From NCBI GenBank assembly GCA_964057225.1, contig OZ059899.1:7192001-7256000 (forward strand): 64,000 bases of DNA, read 5' to 3'. Numbering within the stretch: position 1 is the stretch's first letter; each line of letters starts with the position of its first letter. Position numbers and translations under genes: made by a program. This stretch comes from Auanema rhodensis (taxonomy: Eukaryota > Nematoda > Chromadorea > Rhabditida > Rhabditidae). Under the pieces are notes generated by a model, which did not search any database, was not told where the DNA came from, and saw only the letters and a program-made list of their open reading frames with translations. This document shows, one piece after another, positions 47,211 to 58,022 of the stretch.

Positions 47211-48921
47211 TCAGCGTGATTTTTTAATATTCAGCATCTTCATGGTCTTCATCATTAGGGCTCCCTTTTTAGGACCCTGTTTCTTACTTTCTGACTTCGC
47301 ACCAAGATTACTATTCCGACTGAGAACAACATTAGGAATAGCTTTCAACGACGATTTAGAGCCTACAATTAGCCATTATAATAAAATATTCAATTAAATT
47401 AACGTACCACTCTCGAATATCTGCCTTCTTGCTTTTGTTACATCCAATGCATGTGGAATAAGATGTGAACCCTGAGTAGTGCCGTTTTTCATTTGCCGTA
47501 TTCTGACATCTCGAGGTGCCTTAGCATCAGCAAGTAAAGCTTTCCTCTGAGAAGTATCCATAACAGCCTTATGTGAATTACCAATCTTTTTACTAAGGCG
47601 TTTCAACCTTTCTTCGTCTTCTTGTTTCATTCTGTTTTAAAATATATAATAAAAATACTATGTAGTTGGATACCTAATAAATGTCTCTTTCCATGTTTCT
47701 TGTTTACCAGGTCGTTTTCCAGGATACTTTTTTGAAACAAATTTCTCCCAGATAGGACCACTGTCTTCTTCAAGATACTGAACAAACGTGATCAGAATAA
47801 ATTCAACAAACAAATTTTAACAGACTGGATTTCTTTGTTCAATGTACATAAGTTGTCGATCGTTGCATTTTTCGAGTACCGGCTGTAAAATGTCATAAGG
47901 AATATCACCAGTATCTTCGATTGCTGAAAAACTCTAATTGCAAAATTATTTCGAAATAAAACAAACCGTCAATATTATTCCCAACCACTCTGATACACAT
48001 ACTGAATAAAGAGGGAATTTCGCTTTGCACTACAACTTTTCGTCTACCAGCAAAAACTTTGCCTCGCTCATTGCGAGGTTTAAACATTTTCTCAGGGTTG
48101 AATTCTTCTTCTGAAGTGAAAGCTTAAATTTAAATACTTCAACTATAAAAACCTGGAGGTGGTGCGGAAGATTTAGAAGCAACTGCTAAAGCGGGCAGTG
48201 GACGATAATTTAAATCCACTTCGGGTAAATCCAATACAAATTCCTTTTTAGTTTTCTTTGGTTTTGGTTTAATTACAGAGCTAGCTAATGCTTGCTCGAA
48301 TAAAGTTGGTTCTTCCTGTAGTAAATGGTATAGATGTTGCATAAATATATGGTTATCACCTTTACTTTCTTTGCTTTCGGTTGGCTGGGCCCCTCATCCG
48401 ACTTTTTATAAGCTTCATCATGCTCCTCTGTTTTAATTTCGCGTTTTAAAACAGGAGACTCTGACCTTTGTCTCTTTCTACCATCTTTATCGTCTGATCT
48501 TTCATTTGAACTTAAAAAAAACAATGACTCAGCAATGGCTATTATACTAACCTGGAAGGATAGTCATGTGAATTTTGTTCAACTTTTGGTACAACTCCAT
48601 TTTCTTTAGCTATTTGTTTCCATTTAGTAACTATCCTTCTAGCATCTTCGCCATATAACTCATGAGACTGCATTCTTCAAAAAGCATGATAAGAAATAGT
48701 GAATCAATTTTAAGCGTACTTGTTAACAACTTTACCAACTTTAGTTTTTTGCAAAAGATCAAGAGTCATATCCACTTTCTCTAGCTTTTTCAAAGCTTTT
48801 CCAATCTGAATATTAATCTTAGTGCTACTCAAATATAAAACACTACTTTATCATCAACTTCTAGCATTTGTATATATCTTTTAATTTTCTCAACATCTTC
48901 AGAAACGCTAGACCGAGCCAT
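47211..48921 (-). CDS. Elongin A (RNA polymerase II elongation factor)
   Basis: Subunit of the Elongin complex, which stimulates Pol II elongation and, through Elongin B/C, can form a Cullin ubiquitin ligase; nuclear. Ten exons: 48921-48847, 48805-48720, 48674-48552, 48510-48360, 48315-48153, 48110-47967, 47923-47826, 47777-47674, 47631-47408, 47362-47211. All introns are GT-AG and 41-48 bases, giving 439 residues. Residues 1-82 form a TFIIS N-terminal-type helical domain. A Lys/Glu/Ser-rich linker with basic clusters follows. Residues 233-241 (SLFSMCIRV) fit the BC-box consensus for Elongin C binding, and an F-box-like stretch reads DTGDIPYDILQPVLEKCNDR. The C-terminus is basic. It is shorter than the vertebrate protein (over 700), mainly in the linker, as expected for nematodes. 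The start is the first ATG, 36 bases after a strong acceptor-like site. Confidence 0.93.
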
Positions 48922-48956
48922 TGAACCACTAACAACTTCTTACTTTAGGTATAACA

Positions 48957-48972
48957 CCTGAAAAAATCATCT
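48957..48972 (-). promoter_or_regulatory. candidate spliced-leader acceptor of Elongin A
   Basis: The minus strand reads GATTTTTTCAG|GTG, 36 bases before the ATG, with no upstream coding exon. This is the nematode acceptor consensus and fits trans-splicing of a leader. A 5'-UTR intron is the alternative. Confidence 0.5.
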
Positions 48973-49819
48973 GTTAATTTAACACAAAACGTTTCAGAGA
49001 ATCATATTGCGAATGTTTCCAAAAATTAAAAGCATAATTAACTTTATATGCTAATATCCAATGATAGCAAAAATTTGTGATGAACAGCACGAGAAAGGTT
49101 TCTTGCAAGGACATCACGCACACCCCGTAAACAGCAAGCAGTTTTTTTTCGCTCTGTCACAGCATTAACAACAAAAATACACTAGTATCCTGCTGAGAAA
49201 AATAAATAAATGGGGGTAAAAAACCCTCTTTGTTGACTTAAATATCATAACAAAAATAAATAATTATGGTGTTACATATATCTCAGTTCCCGGAGTTTTT
49301 ACTTGATCATCTCTCTAAGAAAATGCACTTTATTATAATTTTTTAGAAAGGTTAAGAGCAAAAGAAAACCAAGAAAAAAGTGTATTACACAGTGAGTAAT
49401 TGCTTTAAAAAAACTACATCACAGTATATACAAATGATAGAAAAACGTTTAAAAAGTTAACTTTTACAGTATGAATCAACTGATCAGTTTCAGTATACTA
49501 AAGCGAAAAAAAGAAATAATAAGTAGAGGAGTTAGTACCTATGAATAGCCAGTTGATCTTTTTGAATAATTCAAAAACAGAAAACAACCATCAAAAATTA
49601 TGATAATGCCGCAATTAATAAAAATAATTATCATACGTGAGAACATAATGAAGTCAAGAGAAATATTGATTAGCATCTTATCTGCTTCATATTTATATAT
49701 AGTAATATCTTTTCCAACCTTTTCCCATAAAAAAATGATATTCAATAAACATTGTACTACACTTCATATATTAGATGTATCTGCGTTTTTAGGTTATAAT
49801 GTTTAACTTTTAATTCAAT

Positions 49820-49850
<31 letters not shown>

Positions 49851-50655
49851 CATATTAGTAAAAACGAAACTAATCTGATAAAAATTAATTACAAGATAAT
49901 GAATCTGGCACGCAAAAGAGCTTTATCAATTATTGAATAAACAATTTTACAGACGAGAGAATTCAATTTGAGGTATATTATGTAACTTATAAGAATTGAC
50001 ATCATATAACTCATGAACAAGTCAACCTTATAAGGAATCAAACTACAGCCAACCAACATTACTATAATTATTTTAATTTTTGTGATAAAGAATTATAATA
50101 TCAACTCTTATTTTTATAAAAACTTAATTTATTTTTTTAGTTATTTTTTAACATTTCATGTCATTTACGATTTTGAAGGTGAGTGATCATCAAGATAGCT
50201 GTTGGCTCAGATAATTTTTCATTCACCTACATATTATAATTAGCTATTCACTTAAATCGTTTCTTCAGAAGGCACTCCTGTCTTAATCGAAAAAATCATG
50301 TAAAAGAGGAAGCAACATTTTCCTGTTCATTGGTTAAGTAGAGAAGGAAACCGGCTGGCGTCAACCGTCTTTCCCAATAACCGTCGTCGATTATTGTTAA
50401 TATGGGTCAACTTGTGTCTCTTAGACATCTTACCTCTCCGGTTGTCTATGTTGGATCTTAGCGGTGAGGTGTGTGCCTCATCCGATGTTCATCTAATTTT
50501 AATCTCACATACTTTTATATTCTTTTAATTTTAATGCACTTTTATTTCTAAGAATTTAAATAAAAACTCGAGAGAACTGATAAGCTACAGCTTCTAGCAT
50601 ATTATATTTTATTGTTATTTTCTTATTCTAGAATTCCGATGTTAAGGGCGATGAC
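48973..50655. other. divergent intergenic region, Elongin A / SWIP-10
   Basis: About 1.7 kb that must carry both promoters. It is mostly AT-rich with a poly-A/TA run near 49818-49852. A GC-richer block at about 50335-50490 contains a minus-strand frame (ATG 50428 to TGA 50327, MSKRHKLTHINNNRRRLLGK, open further upstream without an ATG). It also contains a small hairpin-forming segment (GGTGAGG/CCTCATCC). I cannot tell whether it is a small gene or a promoter element. Confidence 0.5.
50621..50632 (+). promoter_or_regulatory. candidate spliced-leader acceptor of the SWIP-10 gene
   Basis: TCTTATTCTAG|A precedes the ATG at 50656 by 24 bases. An upstream ATG in the same short leader (50639) hits a stop after five codons, so 50656 is the working start. 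Confidence 0.45.
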
Positions 50656-52820
50656 ATGAAACATACACTACTCTTTATTTTTCTTTTGTTTGGTAACTCT
50701 CTAACCGAAGATCAACCTATAGGTATTTATTTGTTTACTGTTCTAGATGTATAAGTATCATTCCAACTTGTTCAGAAAACCTATCACAAAACTCTTGGAA
50801 CGCAAAGGTTTTGCATGATTTCATAAGAGGAAAAGTTGTTCAAGACATTTGAGAATGAAGATCTATTCTGTTTTATAGGGTCGTGGAAGCGTGGCTAGGC
50901 TATCTCTTCAAGATGCACTTTCTCAACCAAATTTATTCGAAGATGAGGAACAACCTTTATTAGATTTGAATGATCCTAGCATTGTGAATGCTGGTGGAAT
51001 TGTAATTGATTTTTTTGTGCTTATTTTATTTTCAAATTGCAGTATTCCGATACAAAGCCACAAATTCAGCAGCAGCAGCAACAACAGCCTAAATCACCTA
51101 AAGCATTCAGTCAAATAATAATGCCTACATCGATTATTGCTCCAGCATCATACCTGGCAACCCTCAAAAAAAACCCAATAACAATGAAAGCAACTGTTAG
51201 AAAACTTAATGAATGAAGTTTTATCCAAGAGAATATATATTTCAGCGGCTCTCAAGCAATGAACGTCCAACTCCTATAACAGTAGTCAGAGAATCACAAG
51301 AGCCACGGAATAGAGAGAGAATAAATGTTGTAGAATCATCTGAAAACATCCTTCAAATAACAAATCCAACTGTAAAAAAAGTTGTAAGAAAGAAAAATGC
51401 TCAGGTAAACACAAGTTTACCACCATTTTTATATGAAACTTCTTTAGGTAGCCACCATTAAAAAGGAATCTGAGCCTTCTATTGAGTCTTTCAAAGAATT
51501 AGCTGGATTATTTCAAGTAAGTGAGCTTAAACATTAAATATCATTTTAACATTGCAAAATTATTTTAAGCAGTTTTTAAACAAGAAAAAGTCTAAAAGTA
51601 GCCAAATCGACGAGACATCTGTTCAAACTGTTTATAAACAAACAACACCAAAACAACCTCAAACTACGGTCTTTCTATTATTGTTATAACTATGAAGTTT
51701 TAATTTTCAGTCGGCTATTGGTCAATGGGAATCCATGGATCCTAATGATGAGGTGCTAGATGAAGATGAACTTATGCCTATGAATAAAGATGCCTGGGAA
51801 CAAAAAATGAAACAGCTTAGTGAACAGTTAAGCCAAGTATTGAAGCAAATCAAGCAAACAAAAGATCAAGGGAAACCAGTGCAACCTCTCAAAGAACCTG
51901 GTTATGGAAAAGACGGACCAATTGTTACAGTTCTACGAAACGTTGGTTAGTTTGATTTGAAACCTATTAAATCATTTTGGTTCAGGGTTCGGCTGAACAA
52001 TCAGCAGATGGATCATATATTTTTCTTGCAACAATTACTCTCGTTCAAGATGAAGGAAAAAATATTTTGATTGATACAGGTCTAGGCACTGATATTAACG
52101 GCAGAACTAAGCTACTTAACAGTATAAATTATCAAAATTATTAATTTTATATTGTTTTATATTTTTAGAACTTAATAGCATGGGTTTGGCACCACCTAAT
52201 ATCAATATTGTTATAACAACTCATGGACATCCAGATCATATAGGAGGAATTCATGATTTTCCGGATGCTGATCATTATCAAGGATGGTATCAACATCGCG
52301 GAACAAGATTCAACCTATCAGAACTGTTTGAGGTTTGGTATATTGCTCTTCTCCCATTGTTATAGAAGCAAGTTAATACAGAGTGATCGCCTTCAATTAA
52401 CGTCACATATTCATCTCATCAGAACTCCTGGACATTCTTCGGACGATATTGCGGTAGTGGTACGGCAAGAGAAAACTATGGGCACAGTAACTATTGCAGG
52501 TAATTGTTATTACTTTTTCGAGAATCAAGTTAAAATTAGATGATTTTAGCTTGACTAACAACATTTATTTTTTGAAATCTTTTGTTTAGGAGATACTTTC
52601 ATCCGAAAAGAGGATATAGATTACCCAATGATGTGGCAGCCATTAAGTGCTAATGAAGTAGATCTCGAAGAAGCTTTTTCTCATATAATATTCATTTTAT
52701 CAGACTCAACAAGCTGAATCTCGACGCCGCCTTATTTGCTCAGATACAGCATGGATAATACCTGGACATGGACCACCATTTCGTGTAAATTCTTCAATTA
52801 AAAGCCGGTTTAAGTGTTAG
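50656..52820 (+). CDS. swip-10: metallo-beta-lactamase domain protein, SWIP-10/MBLAC1 type
   Basis: MBLAC1 family metallohydrolase. In C. elegans SWIP-10 acts in glia to limit dopamine-neuron excitation; human MBLAC1 has been described as a nuclease for histone pre-mRNA 3' ends. Thirteen exons: 50656-50722, 50776-50807, 50879-51001, 51043-51195, 51246-51404, 51448-51516, 51573-51668, 51711-51941, 51986-52121, 52169-52332, 52382-52499, 52590-52657, 52704-52820; all GT-AG; 510 residues. It has an N-terminal signal-peptide-like segment (MKHTLLFIFLLFGNS), then a long low-complexity acidic/Gln-rich region with a polyQ run (residues 83-89). The catalytic domain occupies about 300-505. Zinc ligands are visible: HGHPDH (374-379), His428 in TPGHSSDD, Asp451 in AGDTF, His494 in PGHGPPFRV. 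The N-terminal half is much longer than vertebrate MBLAC1 but in line with nematode SWIP-10 as I recall it. Confidence 0.92.
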
Positions 52821-53325
52821 TTATAAGTTGATCCCACTATGTTTATAAGTATATTGTATCTCTTTCTTTTTTGGATTCTAATCATTAATAATTTGATCAG
52901 AGAAAAATACAATTTTTCATGTTTTGGATGTACATATTAATGAAAGTTAACACTATTTTTATCAGATGAATGACAATTTCAATGTATCGCACTGTATTGA
53001 AATTTCAAGATAAATGACAAACTAGAGCTTGAAATGATATAAACAATATTTTATAAAATAGAAAAGAGATTGTAATCATTTAAAGTCAGTCTATTTAGGA
53101 GCATAGATATCAAACATAGATTACAATATGATTTTTTAGAAATAAAATGTTCTGTAACTAGTCGTACAGTTATGCTAAAGGCAAATCAGAAGTTAATTTT
53201 CTAACTTGAGCTATGATATTACACACTTCGTAACAAGAGGCTGAGAGAAAAAAAAAGATATAAGGTTGAACACAAAAAGAAAATGAATGATGTGTATCAA
53301 CATCGACTATAAAGAGGTCGTATCT

Positions 53326-53628
53326 TTAGTCTGTCTTTATTAGCGCCACGACAAGCGTCCGAAACCCCCTGAATCTTTCAATGCACATCGTTTCTTTTTC
53401 TCTATTCAATTCTAACTCTATATCTTTTCCTCCTACATTTTGCCCTCTTTCTTGCACACATTCTTTTACGTTATCTCTTTTTCTGTTATCTGCCTTGATT
53501 CTATATCTATATTCTTCTAAGTTTCTCACACATTTGGTAGTGTTCATTTTCTTTCTAATACTGTCTTTTTCTCCTGATCGCATCCACACTCTATATACAA
53601 TATGGTCGTTCGCTACTTTCCCTTCCAT
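53326..53628 (-). other. unassigned 100-codon open frame, doubtful gene
   Basis: An ATG at 53628 opens MEGKVANDHIVYRVWMRSGE and runs to TAA with Lys/Glu/Arg-rich content; the frame is open about 17 codons further upstream. The sense strand is purine-rich and T-poor, which by itself suppresses stop codons, so length is weak evidence. There is no intron, no family and no clear promoter. Confidence 0.2.
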
Positions 53629-54096
53629 GATTTCGACTTTCTTTTGTAGCTTACTGGCTGCGGATTGTTTTCTTCTCCATCAGATATCGTAAAGTTGGTT
53701 GATTTTTAAATTAATTCATAATTCATAGTTAATAGCTAATTATTTGTGAGATTTTTAGATAAATCTATTAGCAATTTTTTTGAAGATTTTTTACACGAAG
53801 CAAAAACAATTAAAAATCAAATTAAATAATTGTATGAAAGTACTTAATTATAATATGTTTGTGTATAATAATTATAAAACATTTGAAATTAAAACAATGT
53901 TAATGATATTTTTGAATTATATTTCATCGATCAAAAAAAAGTAATTAGTCACATTTTTATCATTAAACAATACCCCTAAGGCTTTTTCTTTCATTAGAAC
54001 GACGAATAACCTTTCTACTTTTCTATTAATTTGTTGAAAATCTTATCTCTTTCTAACTGATCATTTCTTGTCTCCCGTGTCCTGAATGCGTATCCA

Positions 54097-54107
54097 CCCC
54101 CCCCCCC
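54097..54107. repeat. C11 homopolymer tract
   Basis: Eleven C on the plus strand in intergenic DNA. Confidence 0.85.
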
Positions 54108-55488
54108 TCACAACACAAGGAACAGTAATTTGCCCCTGGGGTCATAGAGTGAAATTTCGTGTAGGCAGAATGTGACATTCTCGTTCTTCCATACAATAGT
54201 GAGTGTTTAAAACTATTATTGCACTTATAATCTTATTTTCAACGATTTTGAATCGAACAAATCGTTTCATTATCTCTTAAATGCTCTCGACTAGAGATCT
54301 TTGAATTCTAGCAGAAACAAAGCGGACTGTTCTTTCAAATCGTAAACTTCATGTGGTAGTTTCTCCGGTTTGAAATATCAACACTAGTTCAAAACCGTTC
54401 GTATGTCGTATTTGAGTCCGGCACCTGTAAAATAGCATTTTCTCTGCAAATCCACTGGTCAGTTCATTTCCCACGCCAGCCACATCTGGCTTCTTGGGCG
54501 TCTGCTGTTGTTGCTGCTGCTGGTTTCAGACAGAAAGGCTCTTGTGATCCTGATTTGAACCATTTCTTCTTCTTAATCTTCGTCGTCTTGTTCTCTTTTT
54601 TTCATTTACTCTAACTGTCTGCTTATCATCTTAATTAGAGATGTGGTCGTTCACCTTCCACTCTATATATCCATGTTCCCTTTTTCTGTTAAAACGTTTC
54701 TCCCACATTTACCTTATCATTTTTTTTAAATTTTAGCAAATTACTTTAGTTTAGAGTTTTTTAGTTTTTGCCAATATAATGAATACTCCTACTACTACTA
54801 CTTGTATTTGCTATTATTTTTCCTTAACGAAATTTATCTCTTAATCTGATTAAAAAAGTTAAGTCGAACCGGCTTTTACCCGAAAAATGTACCGGAAAAT
54901 CCAATTATTTCAAGTGAACTTGTTGACCCTGCTCATCATGGAGATCAATTCTCTTTCACTTTCTCTCATTCTTATTTCTATCAATGGTTATCGGAAAAAT
55001 ATTAGAAAACAATAAGAATTGGTGTTCCAGAATTGTATACAAAGAGGAAAACCTTTTCAAATTACGAATCTTTCTGTTTCGAGAGCAATTTAGAGAACAT
55101 TGGCTATTTACCTAAAACAATTTATTATTCAATTTCTACTTCTGAATCTCTTTTGAAATGATGTCAGAAAATAATGATCAAGAATATTAGAAACCCGATT
55201 TAAAACTTTAAAGTTTTCTATTGAGAATACTTTTAAAAATATAAAAGATATATGATTAATTATTTAATTTTTTTACTTATTTTATCCAACTTCACGTGCA
55301 AAAATTTCAATTTTTACAGCCACAAAGCTTCAATAAACCGTTTAAATCAATATAGTTCAGATAAAATAATCTAAACACTTGTCTGGAAATTATTCATAGT
55401 CTAACTAATACTAATATCTCCCAATTTTTTGAAAATCCATTCCAACAGGTTTGTAAGAAAAAAAAATCACTTTCTCCAATTCTAAAAA

Positions 55489-55506
55489 TTATATGAATTT
55501 ATATGC

Positions 55507-55537
<31 letters not shown>

Positions 55538-55719
55538 CTAATATAGATCTTACGAGAGCGAAATTCCAATCTGTATATCTGGGCAGATGGATAGAAACCC
55601 GTTATCTTTTCATCCTTACGTAGGCGACTGCTATTCTCTGAACTAGTTTGATGTCGATATCTCGAAAAAATGCCCCCGCACTCTTGTTCGTTGTCATCCT
55701 TCCAACCCATGATTTCCAT
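55489..55719 (-). other. unassigned open frame, possible first exon
   Basis: An ATG at 55719 begins MEIMGWKDDNEQECGGIFSR. Two good donors lie within it (GTAAGG after SSRLR, GTAAGA after FRSR), so it could be a first exon whose partner I cannot find. The C-terminal part is translated (TA)n and not protein-like. Confidence 0.2.
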
Positions 55720-56298
55720 TCGCTTAGTTCGTACAGCTCGTTAGCAAATCAATTCGGGCAATCATAGTATCACGAAATCACTAGAGATGTCTGGCAACCA
55801 CTTTTATCCTCAGTTTTTGTCGAGGTTTATCAAGCGATTGATGTCAATCAGATGACTTGACATGAGCGACAGGATGCAGAAGAAATCAACAAGCATCATT
55901 AATCAACTAGTAATCTGTTGAAAGACAGTTAAAGAACCAATAGTATTGTGGAAATGGAAAAACTTGTAAATGAAAATGAATTTATCGGCTGTTCTGTGAT
56001 ACATGCGAGGGGACAAAACAAAGTAGAAACTTTCACTAAAGTACCAGATTAAGGCTACTCAGTTTTTTTGATAATCACTACACAAAACTTTATAAATGTT
56101 TGAAACTCCTCGATCAAATATCTGAATTCGAAACAAACGAGAGTATAAAAAGATAACGAACAATAAGTTTGCTCATTCTCGCAATATTGTCTTATCTATC
56201 ACATGCTTTCTAATGTGATGGCTACATCTATCCCCTTCCTAATCTTTCTATTGGTCAGTTTCTGAACATCTCCTCCTTATCCACTTTCTATATTCAAA

Positions 56299-56460
56299 AT
56301 GTTGGTGTTGACGTCAATCCGAAACATAGAACGAATGAGACTTGAGCCCGTTCTGGTCAAAGGATGTCTTCGCCGCAATCTTGTGGTCGTGACACGATGG
56401 TTGATGTATATGAAACCAGATCGCGAAGCATTGATTAAATTCCGATACCAGATACCCTAA
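56299..56460 (+). other. unassigned 53-codon open frame upstream of the dehydratase
   Basis: ATG at 56299; reads MLVLTSIRNIERMRLEPVLV and ends IKFRYQIP. Codon use is balanced and GC is above the flanks. The opposite strand carries another full frame (56511 to 56314, starting MKHKPKTESDLVMVIVCLGY). One may be a small gene or a remnant; both cannot be inferred from openness alone. Confidence 0.2.
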
Positions 56461-56593
56461 GCATACGATAACCATCACCAAATCACTCTCCGTTTTCGGT
56501 TTATGTTTCATTTATTTCATTACTTTTCACATTTCGGAATGTTATGTTTCCTATCGTCATGCTATATCTTATAAATAAACCGAGAATTTCTTC

Positions 56594-56605
56594 TTTTCTT
56601 CTAGC
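56594..56605 (+). promoter_or_regulatory. candidate spliced-leader acceptor of the dehydratase gene
   Basis: TTTTCTTCTAG|C lies 40 bases before the ATG, with no coding exon upstream. Confidence 0.45.
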
Positions 56606-56644
56606 TTTATAAAGCATATTTTTGAATTAGGCATCCCCCAAGAC

Positions 56645-58022
56645 ATGGCCACAAATTTGAATGAACCCTCGTGTGTTCTTATAACTGGAGGATGCGGCTT
56701 TATCGGCTCAAATTTCATTAACTATATGTTTGATAAATGGACTGATTGCAAGTACGTTTGTATCAATTTAGTTGGAAAGATATGTTGTTTTTCTTTTTCG
56801 TAGGATTGTTAACTATGATAAACTTGCTTTTGGTGCTTCTCCAAAGCATATATTGAAAAGGATAAGAGATTCTGGACGCTATGTTTTTATCGAAGCTCGC
56901 TTGGAAGATCAAGAAAAATTAGATCAATGCTTGCATGAACATCAGGTAATTTTATAAAGTTTCACAAGAAGAAAATGGAAATTTATTAAAGGTGGATATG
57001 GTCATACATTTTGCTGCCATTACTCACGTTGATGAATCTTATACTGATAGAATAGGAACAATTCAAGATAATGTTATATCAACTACAACCCTGCTTGAAA
57101 GTCTAGCTAATCGTAACTACAAAGGATTGAAAAGACTTGTTCATATCAGTACAGGTACGTAGTATCTTAAAGCACAATGATAAAGCTTTCAAGAAACTTA
57201 TAGATGAAGTTTACGGTGACTCTTTTGCTGATAGTTCCCCAAAGACTGAACAATCATTACCAAACCCAACAAATCCTTACGCTGCTAGCAAAGCTGCATG
57301 CGAAATGATTATTAGAGCATATTGGGTATTTCATTTTATCCTAGTTTATAGTAGTTTATGACTACTTTAAGCATTCATACAAACTTCCATATGTTATGGT
57401 TCGTATGAACAATGTGTATGGTCCCCGGCAAGCTACAACTAAACTTATTCCAAAATTTGTCAAACTAGCTTTGGAAGGAAAACCTTATCCATTGATGGGT
57501 GATGGACTTCATACAAGGTAACTAATTCTTAATTCATTTTCCTTGCTTTGACGAGTAATTTAATAGAAGTTGGATGTTTGTGGCAGATTGTTCAGAAGCC
57601 ATTCGTCGGGTTGCAGAAGAAGGAACTTTAGGTGAAGTATACAACATTGGAACTGATTTCGAAATGACTAATCGCGAACTAACTTGGAAAATTCACGCTA
57701 TCGTTAATAAACTTCAGAATAGGCAAGTTCAAAGTTTGCTCCGGATTCATTAAAAAATCCTGTTTAGAAACGCATCAGAACCCGCATTGATACATATACC
57801 TGATAGACCCTATCATGATCGTCGCTACTACATAGATTTTTCTAAGATTAAAAATGCAAGATAAAAATACTTATATTAAAATAATATTTAAAAAGTTTTT
57901 AGACAATGGGATGGCAATGTACTACATCTTTTGACTTAGGCCTTATGGAAACTATTGAGTATTACGTTCAAGAGCATCGAAAAGAAAAGAGCAAGCTGAC
58001 AGAATCAAGAATTCAAGGATAA
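56645..58022 (+). CDS. rml-2: dTDP-glucose 4,6-dehydratase (TGDS/RML-2 type)
   Basis: NAD-dependent extended short-chain dehydrogenase that converts a nucleotide-linked glucose to its 4-keto-6-deoxy form; in C. elegans RML-2 belongs to the rhamnose pathway. Eight exons: 56645-56751, 56804-56945, 56992-57154, 57204-57325, 57372-57517, 57567-57722, 57768-57855, 57903-58022; 347 residues, the usual length. The Rossmann motif TGGCGFIG is at residues 14-21, the catalytic STDEVYG at about 136-142 and the YxxxK pair at Tyr163/Lys167 (YAASK). RSWMFVADCSEA and the C-terminal GWQCTTSFDLGLMETIEYYV match the family. The last two introns (57723-57767 and 57856-57902) use GC donors (AG|GCAAGT and AAT|GCAAGA); forcing GT donors there breaks the frame. 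The other five are GT-AG and 46-52 bases. Confidence 0.94.

Larger units (their letters stand above)
52821..56644. other. intergenic region between SWIP-10 and the dehydratase
   Basis: About 3.8 kb. Base bias changes at about 53340-53700 and 54540-54740, where the plus strand is T/C-rich. There is a C11 tract at 54097-54107 and a (TA)n run at 55507-55533. Three unassigned frames lie here: 53326-53628 (minus), 55489-55719 (minus) and 56299-56460 (plus, with another frame antisense to it). No known domain is visible. Confidence 0.55.

Noticed and set aside
52658-52703. Apparent frameshift near the end of the SWIP-10 gene
   Set aside because: A 46-base GT-AG intron restores the frame into TQQAESRRRL...PGHGPPFRV, so the gene is intact.
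57856-57902. Non-canonical AG- or AT-type donor in the dehydratase gene
   Set aside because: Moving the boundary to AAT|GCAAGA gives an in-frame GC-AG intron, so no exotic splice type is needed.
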